Below, piece by piece: positions 17,886 to 27,441 of a DNA stretch of 64,000 nt. How positions within the stretch are numbered: position 1 is the first letter of the stretch; every line of letters starts with the position of its first letter. Location: positions 46,657-110,656 of the forward strand of contig JAAFIR010000013.1 of NCBI GenBank assembly GCA_013297885.1, read 5' to 3'. This DNA comes from Leptospirales bacterium (GTDB lineage: Bacteria > Spirochaetota > Leptospiria > Leptospirales > Leptospiraceae). A program made the position numbers and the translations under genes. A model generated the notes under the pieces. The model was not told where the DNA came from. It searched no databases and saw nothing but the letters and a program-made list of their open reading frames with translations.

Positions 17886-19036
17886 AAATCTTTTTTTTTG
17901 CTTTGCTTTTACTTTCTTGTGAGCGAAAAAATTTAAACCAAGCTACAACTGAATCAGCTTTAATTGGAAGAATTTTTTATAACACAAAAGGTTATGATTA
18001 TGGAAAATTAATAAGTGGACTTACCTTAAATGTTGTGCTTCCTTCTTTTGCTGAACTTCAAACTAGTTCTGAAAGTTTAAATCGAGCAGCTATAAATTTT
18101 GATTCATCTCAAACAATAACCAATTTACAAAATTTAAGAAATGCTTACAATGTGTTCAAAGATTCAATTGAAAGAGTAGAAGTATATGGATTTAACACAT
18201 TAACAATTAGTTTAAATTTATTTACCAATCTAGATATGTATCCTAGTTTTAGTTTAGATACAGCAAAATTGGAATCAGAAGAAATTAATTCTGTTGTTAC
18301 AATCAATTTAAACCGTGTTCAAAATAATACCATTTCCAAAAGAACTGTTTTAGCTTTGGAATATTTGCTTTATGAAAATGGACTTGGAAATTCAGATATA
18401 AACTTAAATTTAACAGCACTTCAAGCAAACCCCAGAAGAATTCAATACATTCTTGGACTCACTGGAGATTTGCAAATTAGAGCCAAAAATTTTAACGATG
18501 TTTGGAAAAATTCATTTGTAAACGAATACCAAACTGGAACAAATTCTTTTAGCTCTCTCAATGATGTAATTGGCAAACAAGTAAATTTTATGAACGATAT
18601 GCTAACTAGTTTTATTGATAATAAAATTGGTGATCCTGCTGGACTAAGTGCAAAGTCTAGAGGAATTATTGATTTAAATAAATTGGAATCTAGGTTTTCA
18701 AATCGCTCACTAGATGATATTCAAGTAAATTTTGAATCTGTAAAAAATTTGTATTTTGGATCATTTAGAAATAATTCAGAAGTAGTTGGAATTACGGATT
18801 TAGTAAAAACAGTTAATCCAAGACTAGATGTAAAATTAAGAGCAGAATTTTCAAATATTGACTCTCAGATTGCTTCCATAAAACAACAAGGAAATTTGAG
18901 ACTAGCAATTCAATCTAGATTTAGCACTGTTCAAACTTTGCACACTAGTTTTAGAAATTTAAGAATTATTTTTCAAAACGAATTATTTTCTTCCCTTGGA
19001 ACAACATTCCAAATTGGAAATGCAGATGGAGATTAA
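17882..19036 (+). CDS. second imelysin-like lipoprotein with degenerate motif
   Basis: This 384-residue lipoprotein (lipobox LLLLSC, Cys13) starts at GTG, overlapping the stop of the di-haem protein by four bases. The fold resembles imelysin: NVVLPSFAEL near residue 53 matches the usual start of the first helical domain, and VLALEYLLYENG stands where the first imelysin has GWHAVEYLLWG. The histidine and glycine of GxHxxE are lost while the Glu-Tyr-Leu-Leu core is kept, so metal binding may differ. It probably works with its paralogue and the TonB receptor in low-iron uptake. Confidence 0.75.
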   Translation: MKIFFFALLLLSCERKNLNQATTESALIGRIFYNTKGYDYGKLISGLTLNVVLPSFAELQTSSESLNRAAINFDSSQTITNLQNLRNAYNVFKDSIERVEVYGFNTLTISLNLFTNLDMYPSFSLDTAKLESEEINSVVTINLNRVQNNTISKRTVLALEYLLYENGLGNSDINLNLTALQANPRRIQYILGLTGDLQIRAKNFNDVWKNSFVNEYQTGTNSFSSLNDVIGKQVNFMNDMLTSFIDNKIGDPAGLSAKSRGIIDLNKLESRFSNRSLDDIQVNFESVKNLYFGSFRNNSEVVGITDLVKTVNPRLDVKLRAEFSNIDSQIASIKQQGNLRLAIQSRFSTVQTLHTSFRNLRIIFQNELFSSLGTTFQIGNADGD

Positions 19037-19039
19037 TGT

Positions 19040-21397
19040 ATGAAATTTATTTTTTTATTTTTATTTTCAATTTTACTAACTGCACAAGAAAATTCAAAAT
19101 CTTCTAAAGATGAAATTTCTAAATCCACAAAAGATGAAAAAATTTTAACTGAAGAAGAAATTAAAAAACAAAAAGAAGAAAATCCAAAAGGGCAAATCAA
19201 TATCATTGGTTCAAACAAAGATGCTTTAAAAAAAATTCCAGGATCAGCCACTTTAATTGGAAAAAAATTCTTAGATGAAACTACTCCAATAGATGCGATG
19301 GAAGTTTTGAGAAGAGTTCCTGGGGCTTCGATTCGGTTTCAAGATGCAGCCGGACTCACACCGAATATTGGATTTCGTGGTGTGAGTAATGAAGAGTCTA
19401 GAAAAACTTTAATTTTAGAAGATGGAATTTTAACTTCACTCAGTCCCTATGGTCAACCAGAATCTTATTATATTCCTCAAATAGATAGAATCCAAAGAGT
19501 GGAAGTTGTGAAAGGCTCAGGTTCCATTTTATTTGGTCCTTCTACAATTGGAGGTATTGTAAATTTTGTAACTAGAAAACCTCCCACAAAACCAACTTTA
19601 TTTTCAAAATCAGTTGGTGGGGAAAATGGTTTTATTTCAAATTTCACCCAATATGGTGGAACATTTGGAAAAACTACATTAGATGTTTCAACAAATTACA
19701 AACAAGGCGATGGATATAGAGATTACCAAAAATTTAATGTAAGAGATTTTTATTTTAAAATTGCACATGAAATAAATGAAAAGCATAATGTATTTTTAAA
19801 ACTTGGACAAAATATTCAAGAAGCAGAAAGCACTTATCTTGGACTCACAGAAGGATTGTATTGGAAAAATTCCAGAATTAATCCAGCACAATTTGATAAA
19901 AAATATTTAAATAGATCATCATTTGTAATTGGACATGAATACAATTTGAATTTGGACTTTAGACTTATCACTAGAATTTATTCAAACAGTGCAGTTCGAA
20001 ATTGGCAAAGACAAGATTTTACTTATAATAATCTAAATCAATTTGGAGTAGAATCAGCTCCACCAAGTGATTTATTTTTAGCATATTCTCCGTCACCAAT
20101 TGGTGTGAGAACAGGTGATGTAATTTTTATGAGAAATTCTTCTCCACTTAGAGAACAATCCTTTCATGTAGGTGGACTTGATGTAAAATTAGAATGGAAA
20201 AAAGAAATCCTTGGACTAAAAAATGAAATGGATCTTGGTTTTAGAGTTCATGGTGAAAATAATCGAGTGAACACAAAATCAATTCCTTTTCCATTGATAA
20301 CAGATGGATTTCCAACTAACCAACAAGATAGAAAAGCCACAGCCTATTCGATTTATTTTCAAGATAGAATTAGCCTCACAGATAAAATAAAAATTATGCC
20401 GGGTGTTCGTTACGAATGGATTCGACAAGGAGTGTACACCAAAAGAAGACAAGCTACTTCAACAGATGTGAGAGATAGAAGAGCTATAAATGTGGGTGAT
20501 ACTTTATTTGTAAACCAAGGTGCTGAAACTTATACCAAAGTATTGCTTGGTGGATTTGGTATTACTTATGATTTTACAGATTCGTTTAATTGGTTTGCTG
20601 GTGTACATAAAGGATTTTCCCCACCAACTTATGGAACTGCAATTAGTCCAACAGGACAAGATTATCGTTTAAAACAAGAAAGCTCCACCAATTATGAAAC
20701 AGGTGTGAGAGGTGATATCAAGCCATATTTGTACACAGAAATTGTGGGTTATGTTTTGTATTTTTCAGATCAAATTATCAACACAAATGAAATTGGTGGG
20801 GAAGTTGGAACTAGACCTTTGAATTCTGGAAAGTCCATTCATAGAGGTTCAGAGAACACAGTGAGTTTTGATTTTGGTAAATTTTTTAATTCCAGTTTTT
20901 CAATTCCACTAGATTTAATTTATACTCATACAAAAGCCAATTCGATTTCTTATACTCCATTTCCATACACTACAAGAACTGACGGCACAATACAATTAGT
21001 CGATAGGCCAGCCTATTTTTTTGATAACAAATTTCATTTAATCAATAATGATACCAACAGAAATTATTTGCCTTATGTTCCAATGAATACTTATACAATT
21101 GCACTTGGTGTTTCCAAAAAAGGATATTATTTTCGTGGCGAATATCAATACATTGGAAAACAATATTCTGATTTGATAAACTCTCCCAACCAATCTACAG
21201 ATGGCAACAGAGGTGTGATTCCAGAAATTGGTTTGGTGAACGTAAGTCTTGGATACAAACATCCTGAAAAAAAATGGTCTGTATTTCTCACTGGAAAAAA
21301 TTTACAAGATAGAGAATATATTTCTGGAAGACTTCCTATTGGAATCCAAGTGGGACCATATAGACAAATTAATTTTGGGATCAGTTTTGAACTTTAA
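19040..21397 (+). CDS. TonB-dependent outer-membrane receptor, FecA-like
   Basis: This 785-residue receptor has a short signal peptide (MKFIFLFLFSILLTAQ), a ~50-residue charged Lys/Glu-rich stretch, and then the plug domain: PGSATLIGKKFLDE, VLRRVPGASIRF, GFRGVSNEESRKTLILEDG, RVEVVKGSGSILFGPSTIGG. The rest is a beta-barrel ending in the canonical terminal aromatic strand (INFGISFEL, with Phe third from the end). Iron-citrate or haem compounds are the likely cargo given the Fur-type box upstream of the locus and the imelysin/di-haem partners; the exact ligand is not readable. In L. interrogans the receptor HbpA lies in a similar cluster, but I do not transfer the symbol. It begins three bases after the preceding stop. 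Confidence 0.88.
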   Translation: MKFIFLFLFSILLTAQENSKSSKDEISKSTKDEKILTEEEIKKQKEENPKGQINIIGSNKDALKKIPGSATLIGKKFLDETTPIDAMEVLRRVPGASIRFQDAAGLTPNIGFRGVSNEESRKTLILEDGILTSLSPYGQPESYYIPQIDRIQRVEVVKGSGSILFGPSTIGGIVNFVTRKPPTKPTLFSKSVGGENGFISNFTQYGGTFGKTTLDVSTNYKQGDGYRDYQKFNVRDFYFKIAHEINEKHNVFLKLGQNIQEAESTYLGLTEGLYWKNSRINPAQFDKKYLNRSSFVIGHEYNLNLDFRLITRIYSNSAVRNWQRQDFTYNNLNQFGVESAPPSDLFLAYSPSPIGVRTGDVIFMRNSSPLREQSFHVGGLDVKLEWKKEILGLKNEMDLGFRVHGENNRVNTKSIPFPLITDGFPTNQQDRKATAYSIYFQDRISLTDKIKIMPGVRYEWIRQGVYTKRRQATSTDVRDRRAINVGDTLFVNQGAETYTKVLLGGFGITYDFTDSFNWFAGVHKGFSPPTYGTAISPTGQDYRLKQESSTNYETGVRGDIKPYLYTEIVGYVLYFSDQIINTNEIGGEVGTRPLNSGKSIHRGSENTVSFDFGKFFNSSFSIPLDLIYTHTKANSISYTPFPYTTRTDGTIQLVDRPAYFFDNKFHLINNDTNRNYLPYVPMNTYTIALGVSKKGYYFRGEYQYIGKQYSDLINSPNQSTDGNRGVIPEIGLVNVSLGYKHPEKKWSVFLTGKNLQDREYISGRLPIGIQVGPYRQINFGISFEL

Positions 21398-22625
21398 ATT
21401 TTTATTTAAAGAGATTTCAAATAAAAGTTTATGTTTATATAGAATTGGTTTTGGAATATTACTTCAAATCCTTGTGCTAAGATTTTTTTTTAAAGGTTAT
21501 ATTGAAAAATATTTTATTGAGCCAAAATTTTTTTTTAAATACTATCCATTTTATTTATCCAATATCAACGGAGAATATTTTTATATTCTATTTTCATTGA
21601 TGTATTTATTTTCTGTTTTGATAACAATTGGGCTATTCTACAAATTTTCAATGATTTCGTTTACAATTTTATTTACTTATTTTCATTTTTATGATATTGC
21701 TTATTACCTAAATCATTATTATTTAGTAAATTTAATTTGTTTCCTGCTTTGTTTTCAAAACTTAGGTGAAAATTATTCTGTTAAATCTCATTTTACAAAA
21801 AATAGAATCACAACTACAAAAGCTTATCATCTATACTTAATTTTATTTCAAATTTCAATTGTTTATTTTTTTGGATTTGTTGCAAAATTAAAATCAGATT
21901 GGTTATTTGAAGCTTTGCCTGTTTCAATTTGGTTAAAACAAAAATTAGATATTCCTATACTTGGATATTTTTTTCAATTTCAATTCACATCTTATTTTGT
22001 ATCCTACTTTGGTCTTCTTTTTGATTTATGTATTCCATTTATTTTAATATCTAAATATAAAAATTATGGAATGATTTTGGCTTTTTTATTCCATTTAAGC
22101 ACATCCATTTTATTTCAAATTGGTATGTTTCCTTATATCATGCTCTTCAGTATTTTTTTATTTTATTCAAATTTTGAAACAATTAGGGAAAATAATATCG
22201 AATACAAAAAATTAATATTAATTTTGCTTTATGTAATTTTTCAAATTTTATTTCCGCTTCGATTTTTATTTTATAAAAATTTATCTTGGAGAGAAGAAGG
22301 TTTTCGATTTTCTTGGAACATTATGGTAATTGAAAAAAGAGGAAGTATTGAATTTAAAGTAATAGATAAAAAAACAAAAAAAGAATTTTTAGTAAGTCCA
22401 AAAAATTATTTAACTGAGTTTCAATCTTTTATGTTGTCAACACAACCAGATATGATTCTAGAATTTGCAAAATTTTTAAAAAAAGAATTTGGTGATGTAG
22501 AAATTTATGCAGACTCATTTGTTTCATTAAACGGACAAGAATCCAAAAGATTTATCAATCCAAAAATAGATTTAAGTCTAGAACAAGAAAGTTTTAAACC
22601 AAAAAATTTTATACTAAAGGAATGA
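21387..22625 (+). CDS. HTTM-domain integral membrane protein
   Basis: About 412 residues. The N-terminal ~300 residues contain about eight membrane helices in the pattern of HTTM proteins (related to vitamin K-dependent gamma-carboxylase): SLCLYRIGFGILLQILVLRFF, then HFYDIAYYLNHYYLVNLICFLL. The ~100-residue C-terminus is soluble. The frame is open from an ATG at 21249, but that would overlap the TonB gene by 149 bases, and the extra residues do not match the family. A TTG at 21387, overlapping the TonB stop by 11 bases, fits the domain start better, although its ribosome-binding site (GGGA) is weak. Co-occurrence with the iron locus suggests a shared role; the substrate is unknown. Confidence 0.75.
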   Translation: MNFKFLFKEISNKSLCLYRIGFGILLQILVLRFFFKGYIEKYFIEPKFFFKYYPFYLSNINGEYFYILFSLMYLFSVLITIGLFYKFSMISFTILFTYFHFYDIAYYLNHYYLVNLICFLLCFQNLGENYSVKSHFTKNRITTTKAYHLYLILFQISIVYFFGFVAKLKSDWLFEALPVSIWLKQKLDIPILGYFFQFQFTSYFVSYFGLLFDLCIPFILISKYKNYGMILAFLFHLSTSILFQIGMFPYIMLFSIFLFYSNFETIRENNIEYKKLILILLYVIFQILFPLRFLFYKNLSWREEGFRFSWNIMVIEKRGSIEFKVIDKKTKKEFLVSPKNYLTEFQSFMLSTQPDMILEFAKFLKKEFGDVEIYADSFVSLNGQESKRFINPKIDLSLEQESFKPKNFILKE

Positions 22626-22636
22626 ATTTTTTAAAA

Positions 22637-22770
22637 ACAAAGTAGCAAGCGAAAGAGATTAGCTAAGCGTTTCTTAATATAATCTGACTTTAGTCTGAGG
22701 CTTCAGAAGTAGCATAGCTTGGCTAAGTGCAGCTAATAGCGGCAAGGGGTTATAGCCCAGTTTTTTTTGT
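22637..22770 (-). repeat. palindrome-rich intergenic element
   Basis: This sits 12 bases past the HTTM stop. Near-perfect arms TTAGCTAAGC (22659-22668) and GCTTGGCTAA (22717-22726, one mismatch) enclose smaller stems such as GACTTTAGTC. Its right part (AGCTAATAGCGGCAAGGGG...AGCCC) is more G+C-rich than its surroundings and recalls family 2 elements, but not closely enough to assign. Confidence 0.45.
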
Positions 22771-22852
22771 AGAGAACAGTATTTTTAAATTCTCTATTTT
22801 GTATAAGGAAATTTTGCTTGTATAAAAAACTGAATAGGAAAAATTAAGACTT

Positions 22853-23632
22853 ATGAAAATTCACCCAACCGCTATTATAGACAAAGATGCTAAACTGCAT
22901 GACTCAGTTGAAGTAGGACCTTATTCGATCATCGAAGCCGATGTTGAAATTGGAGAAGGTACTTTCATTGAAAGTTGTGTGCGGATTTATTCTGGCACAA
23001 GAATTGGTAAAAATAATAAAATTCACCACACTGCAGTAATTGGTGGACTACCACAGGATTTGGGATTTAATCCTTCCACTAAAACATATACAATTTTTGG
23101 CGATGATAATATCATTAGAGAAGGTTCAATTATTCATAGATCAACTAAAGAAGGTAAAGCTACAATTCTTGGAAATAAAAATTTTATAATGGGTCAAACT
23201 CATATTGCACATGATTGTATTTTAGGAAATGAAAATATTATAGTTTTAAACGGTCAATTAGCAGGTCATTGTCATCTTGGAAATAAAGTTTTTGTTTCTG
23301 GACTTGTGGGTGTACACCAATTTTGTAATGTTGGCGATTACGCGATGTTAGCTGGTTGTTCTAAAGTTGTAAAAGACATTCCACCTTATACAACAATTGA
23401 TGGTAATCCTGCAACAGTAATTGGATTAAATTCAGTTGGTTTAAAACGTTCAGGTTTTAATGCAGAGACCAGAGAAAAAATCAAACATGCATACAAAATT
23501 TTGTATCATTCAAAAATGAACACTCGAACAGCTTTAAAAGTTTTAAAAGAAGAAAATGATCCAAGTCCCGAAGTAAAATATATAGTAAAATTTTTTGAGG
23601 AGAGTGATCGTGGTGTAACAGATCACAGATAA
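22853..23632 (+). CDS. lpxA: acyl-[ACP]--UDP-N-acetylglucosamine O-acyltransferase
   Basis: This 259-residue cytoplasmic enzyme performs the first acylation of lipid A synthesis. The left-handed beta-helix is shown by repeated hexapeptides such as VGPYSI, IGEGTF, IGKNNK, LGNENI and VGDYAM. The catalytic His is in QTHIAHDC near residue 123. The sequence GLVGVHQFCNVGDYAMLAGCSKVVKDIPPY is typical of LpxA (not LpxD), as is the ~60-residue helical C-terminus. Leptospira LpxA prefers an amino-sugar analogue (UDP-GlcNAc3N) as acceptor; specificity is not decided here. galE follows after 8 bases, so the two are likely co-transcribed. Confidence 0.93.
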   Translation: MKIHPTAIIDKDAKLHDSVEVGPYSIIEADVEIGEGTFIESCVRIYSGTRIGKNNKIHHTAVIGGLPQDLGFNPSTKTYTIFGDDNIIREGSIIHRSTKEGKATILGNKNFIMGQTHIAHDCILGNENIIVLNGQLAGHCHLGNKVFVSGLVGVHQFCNVGDYAMLAGCSKVVKDIPPYTTIDGNPATVIGLNSVGLKRSGFNAETREKIKHAYKILYHSKMNTRTALKVLKEENDPSPEVKYIVKFFEESDRGVTDHR

Positions 23633-23640
23633 AAATAAAT

Positions 23641-24618
23641 ATGAGAGTATTAGTCACTGGTGGTGCTGGTTATATTGGGTCACATATTGTTTGTGAATTA
23701 AATTCAAAAACTGATTATGAAGTTGTAGTTGTTGATACAATGGAAAAAGGTTCTGAAATAAATTTATTTTCCAAAAATGAATTTATCAAAGGTGATATAG
23801 CTGATGATGTTGTTTTGAAAAAAGTTTTTTCAAAAAAAGTGGATGCTGTGTTTCATTTTGCTGCTTGGAAAGGTGCTGGTGAATCTATGATTCTACCAGA
23901 AAAGTATTCTATGAATAATCTTATTGGCACTTTAAAGCTTCTAACAGCAATGAGTGAAAATAAAACTAAATATATTATTTTTTCATCTTCTGCAGCAGTT
24001 TATGGTTCACCTAAATATTTACCAATGGACGAACTTCATCCACTTAGTCCAGAAAATTATTATGGTTATACTAAACTTGCAATAGAAGAAAATTTGAAAT
24101 GGTATGATAAGCTTCGTGGAATTAAATCAGCTTGTCTCAGATATTTTAATGCTGCAGGATACGATACTAAAGGTCGGGTGAGAGGTCTCGAAAATTCTCC
24201 TGCAAATTTATTACCTGTAATTATGGAATCAGCAATTGGAATGCGAACAGGTTTTGAAATTTATGGTGAAGACTACGACACAAAAGATGGTACTTGTGTT
24301 AGAGATTATATTCATGTAACAGATCTTGCAATTGCACATTTAAAAAGTTTAGAATATTTATTAAAAACTGATGAATCATTAATTGTAAATCTCGGATCCG
24401 GTGAAGGATTCACCGTAAAAGAAATGGTTTCTGCAACAGAAAAAATTTTGGGAAAAACTGTACCACATAAAATTGTTGGTCGCAGAGCAGGAGACCCACC
24501 AGTGCTTGTTGCATCAGCAAAAAAAGCAAATGAACTTTTGGGTTGGAAAGCTATTGAATCCACACCAGATATTTTAATTTCATCTATGTGGGAAATTTAT
24601 AAATCTTATTCAAAATAG
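23641..24618 (+). CDS. galE: UDP-glucose 4-epimerase
   Basis: This 325-residue short-chain-dehydrogenase-type enzyme interconverts UDP-glucose and UDP-galactose with bound NAD. The NAD motif is VTGGAGYIGSHIV at the N-terminus. The catalytic triad is visible as SSSAAVYG and YYGYTKLAIEE (Tyr and Lys). The C-terminal RDYIHVTDLA and the VVGRRAGDPP-like segment (IVGRRAGDPPVLVA) are characteristic of GalE. galK at 43 kb supplies the other specific Leloir enzyme, so galactose units for envelope polysaccharide are likely made or salvaged. Confidence 0.93.
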   Translation: MRVLVTGGAGYIGSHIVCELNSKTDYEVVVVDTMEKGSEINLFSKNEFIKGDIADDVVLKKVFSKKVDAVFHFAAWKGAGESMILPEKYSMNNLIGTLKLLTAMSENKTKYIIFSSSAAVYGSPKYLPMDELHPLSPENYYGYTKLAIEENLKWYDKLRGIKSACLRYFNAAGYDTKGRVRGLENSPANLLPVIMESAIGMRTGFEIYGEDYDTKDGTCVRDYIHVTDLAIAHLKSLEYLLKTDESLIVNLGSGEGFTVKEMVSATEKILGKTVPHKIVGRRAGDPPVLVASAKKANELLGWKAIESTPDILISSMWEIYKSYSK

Positions 24619-24663
24619 TTTAGTTGTTTTTTAGAAATATATTTAAATATAAATTTCTAGAAT

Positions 24664-24693
24664 ATGATTTTAAGTATATAAACTTAAAATCAT
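24664..24693 (+). terminator. hairpin 3' of galE, possible terminator
   Basis: Perfect 12-base arms ATGATTTTAAGT / ACTTAAAATCAT with a 6-base loop are followed by TTGCTTTTG. The stem is AT-only-rich and the T-tract weak, so termination is possible but unproven. It lies 46 bases after the galE stop. Confidence 0.5.
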
Positions 24694-24776
24694 TTGCTTT
24701 TGAATAATTCTATTGTTTTAAAAATCCAAAATGGTATACTTATTTTTATGAGTGCTAACTTGAGTGACAATGAAAA

Positions 24777-25331
24777 TTATAGTTTTATTTTATGTACTAA
24801 CTTTTCCTCACCAGTATAAAATAAAAATTTTCCATTTTGATAAATAGAATAAATTCGATTTGTTTTTATTAATTCAGGATGTTCTTTAAAGTAATCTAAA
24901 CCATTAAAATAAATTTTATTATTTTTTAAAATCATAGGAACTGAAAATAATTCTAATGGGGGTTCATTAGATAAAAATTCAAAAAAAATATACTCATCAT
25001 TATTTTTAATTGTATTGATATTTTTAACAATACTCGTTTTTTCATTGGAACTTATGATCCATTTTAGTTTTTCTTTTGAATAAGAATAAGAGCCAATTTC
25101 TTGTAATAAGAAAATTTTTTTAAATAAAATTTTTGGTAATAAAAAGGAATTTTCTTGGATTGCTAAAATTTCAGAAGTCCCATTTTGAATCAAAAATAAT
25201 TTCTCATGGAACATAGTTACTTCTTGAATAATTTTTGGATTTAGTTTAATTTCATTTTCAAAAATATTATTGAATAAAAAAAATTTTTCTAAATTGCAGT
25301 TAAATAAAATTAAAAATATAAAGTATTTCAT
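24777..25331 (-). CDS. small lipoprotein, hypothetical
   Basis: This 184-residue protein starts MKYFIFLILFNC, a minimal signal with a lipobox cysteine at residue 12. The rest has no recognised family; it is rich in Asn, Lys, Ile and Phe, with beta-like alternation. Its ATG overlaps the stop of the hybrid kinase gene upstream by four bases (ATGA), so translation is coupled to that kinase. A role as an envelope partner or sensor for the kinase is possible but only from position. Confidence 0.7.
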   Translation of the reverse strand: MKYFIFLILFNCNLEKFFLFNNIFENEIKLNPKIIQEVTMFHEKLFLIQNGTSEILAIQENSFLLPKILFKKIFLLQEIGSYSYSKEKLKWIISSNEKTSIVKNINTIKNNDEYIFFEFLSNEPPLELFSVPMILKNNKIYFNGLDYFKEHPELIKTNRIYSIYQNGKFLFYTGEEKLVHKIKL

Positions 25332-27370
25332 TTATTTAATCTTACTGTAAAGGTAGTTCCTTTTCCTGGAAAAGATTCAAAAGTGATAATCCCAGAATGA
25401 GCATCGATTATATGTTTACAAATTGATAAACCGAGTCCAGTACCTGTATTTTCTGAATACATTACATTTCCAACTTGATAAAAATTTTCAAAAATATGAG
25501 CTTGGTGTTCCAAACTAATCCCAATCCCATTATCTTTGATATCTATTTCATAATATTTTTGTTTTATTCTAGTTATAATTTCGACTACACCATTTTCATT
25601 TGTAAATTTAATTGCATTTGAAATTAAATTTATAAAAACTTGCCTAATTCTCTTTTCATCTAATATTAAAAATTCGTTATCTGAATCAGGTTGAACTAAA
25701 GTAATATTCTTTTTTAAAGCTTCATGACTCATAATCGTTATAGCTTGTAGAAGACATTCTAATACTGAAGTTGTTTTTTTTACTATCGTAAATTTCCCAG
25801 CTTCCATCTTAGAAATATCTAAAATCTCATTTAATAATTTTAATAAATGATTTCCACCTGTATTAATAAACTTTAAAAATTCTTTTTCTTTAACATATTC
25901 ATCACCAAGTTGAATTAATTTAGAAAAGCCTATAATTGAGTTCAGTGGTGTTCTGAGTTCGTGACTCATATTTGCTAGAAAATCTGATTTAGATTTATTC
26001 GCTTCTTCAGCTTTTTTTACTGAAGCTAATAATTCAGAAGTTTTTTCTTGAACTACTTTTTCGAGATAATCTTTGTGGTTTTTTACTAAAAATTCAGTTC
26101 TAGATCTTTCTAAAAAAGCAGATAAAATATTACTTATTAAATTAAACAAATCAATATCGTCTTCGTCAAAAATTCTTTCCTCAGAATCTTCAAAAAATAA
26201 AATGGAATCAAGATTTGAATCTAATATTAAAGGAATGATTACAATCGAATTGATTTTTTTTTCAAGAAAAATACTTTTTTCAATTTCGGTAAAATGATTT
26301 TTATCAGAATAATAAACCCCAACTTCTTTAACTAAATTATATTTTGTTTCAAAATACTGAATTAATTCTTGTTTAGTCTCATAATCAAACCTTGATTGAT
26401 TTAAGTATATTTCTTCTTCAATTGTAGCCTTTAATAAATTTTGAATATTATTATATTTTACAATTAGAGCTGAAAAAATTCCAATATTTCTTATTAATTC
26501 TGTAACTAATTTTTTTAAACTGTTTTCAATTGTTAAGGGTTTTATCAATGATCGAGCTAAATTACTAATTGCAGTTTCATTATTAATTTTTTTATAAATC
26601 TTTTTTTGCATAAAAATTTTATATGAAATATCTTTTAAAATAATTATTTTTCCCAATTTATTTTTTTTTGAATCTAGAATTGGTTGAATAATTTCATCAA
26701 GGTAAATTAGCTTATTTGTTTTATTTTGAACAAAATAGATTTCATTATAAAAACTTTGAAGATTTGAAAAACTTTCAGTTTCATCTTGATTAGAATTTAT
26801 TTTTTTTACAGGATTATAAAAATTGTTTAAATTTTGTCCAATTAAATCTTCATTAAAATTAAATAATTTAATTGCTGTTGGATTCATAAAATTAACATTA
26901 TTATCAAGATCTAAAGTCAAAAAAGCATCACTTATACTATTCAAACTAGATCTCAATAACTCTTGACTATCTCTTAGTTTTTTTTCTAGAGAATAATTAT
27001 TGATCGAAATTTCTAAAGCAACTTGAAGATCATTTTTTGTAACAGGTTTTAGGAGATAACCAAATGGATTTACTTCTTTTGCTCTTTCAATAATATTTTT
27101 TTCTGATTGAGAGCTTAAAAATATTACTGGAATATTAAATTCATTTTTTATTATCTTTGCAGTTTCGATTCCATCCACTTCGCCTTCAATTTGAATGTCC
27201 ATTAGGATAATTTCTGGTGATTCTTTTTTTACAAATTCAATTGCTTGAAAGGAATTTGTAGCGGTACCAACAACATCATAACCCAATTTTTTTAAAATAA
27301 ATTTATTTGATTCAGATAAAATGATATCATCTTCAACCAAAAGGATTCTTATCTTTTTTAAATCAGTCAT
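25328..27370 (-). CDS. hybrid response regulator-histidine kinase (REC-PAS-GAF-HisKA-HATPase)
   Basis: This 680-residue cytoplasmic signalling protein has no membrane helix. Domains in order: N-terminal receiver with acidic pair VEDD and phosphoacceptor Asp58 (ILMDIQIEG); PAS near residues 140-250; GAF near 265-420; coiled coil; HisKA with His470 in NMSHELRTPLN; HATPase with NAIKF, DNGIGI and TGTGLGLS. A receiver placed before a kinase is typical of relay kinases that receive phosphate from another kinase. The partner may be encoded elsewhere. It is followed by a coupled small lipoprotein gene. tRNA-Leu is upstream on the opposite strand. Confidence 0.9.
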   Translation of the reverse strand: MTDLKKIRILLVEDDIILSESNKFILKKLGYDVVGTATNSFQAIEFVKKESPEIILMDIQIEGEVDGIETAKIIKNEFNIPVIFLSSQSEKNIIERAKEVNPFGYLLKPVTKNDLQVALEISINNYSLEKKLRDSQELLRSSLNSISDAFLTLDLDNNVNFMNPTAIKLFNFNEDLIGQNLNNFYNPVKKINSNQDETESFSNLQSFYNEIYFVQNKTNKLIYLDEIIQPILDSKKNKLGKIIILKDISYKIFMQKKIYKKINNETAISNLARSLIKPLTIENSLKKLVTELIRNIGIFSALIVKYNNIQNLLKATIEEEIYLNQSRFDYETKQELIQYFETKYNLVKEVGVYYSDKNHFTEIEKSIFLEKKINSIVIIPLILDSNLDSILFFEDSEERIFDEDDIDLFNLISNILSAFLERSRTEFLVKNHKDYLEKVVQEKTSELLASVKKAEEANKSKSDFLANMSHELRTPLNSIIGFSKLIQLGDEYVKEKEFLKFINTGGNHLLKLLNEILDISKMEAGKFTIVKKTTSVLECLLQAITIMSHEALKKNITLVQPDSDNEFLILDEKRIRQVFINLISNAIKFTNENGVVEIITRIKQKYYEIDIKDNGIGISLEHQAHIFENFYQVGNVMYSENTGTGLGLSICKHIIDAHSGIITFESFPGKGTTFTVRLNK

Positions 27371-27441
27371 GAAAATTAGATTATTTTCAAATTGACAAGG
27401 TAGTCAAACTATAAATCTTAGAATTAACCATCCAGAAAAAA

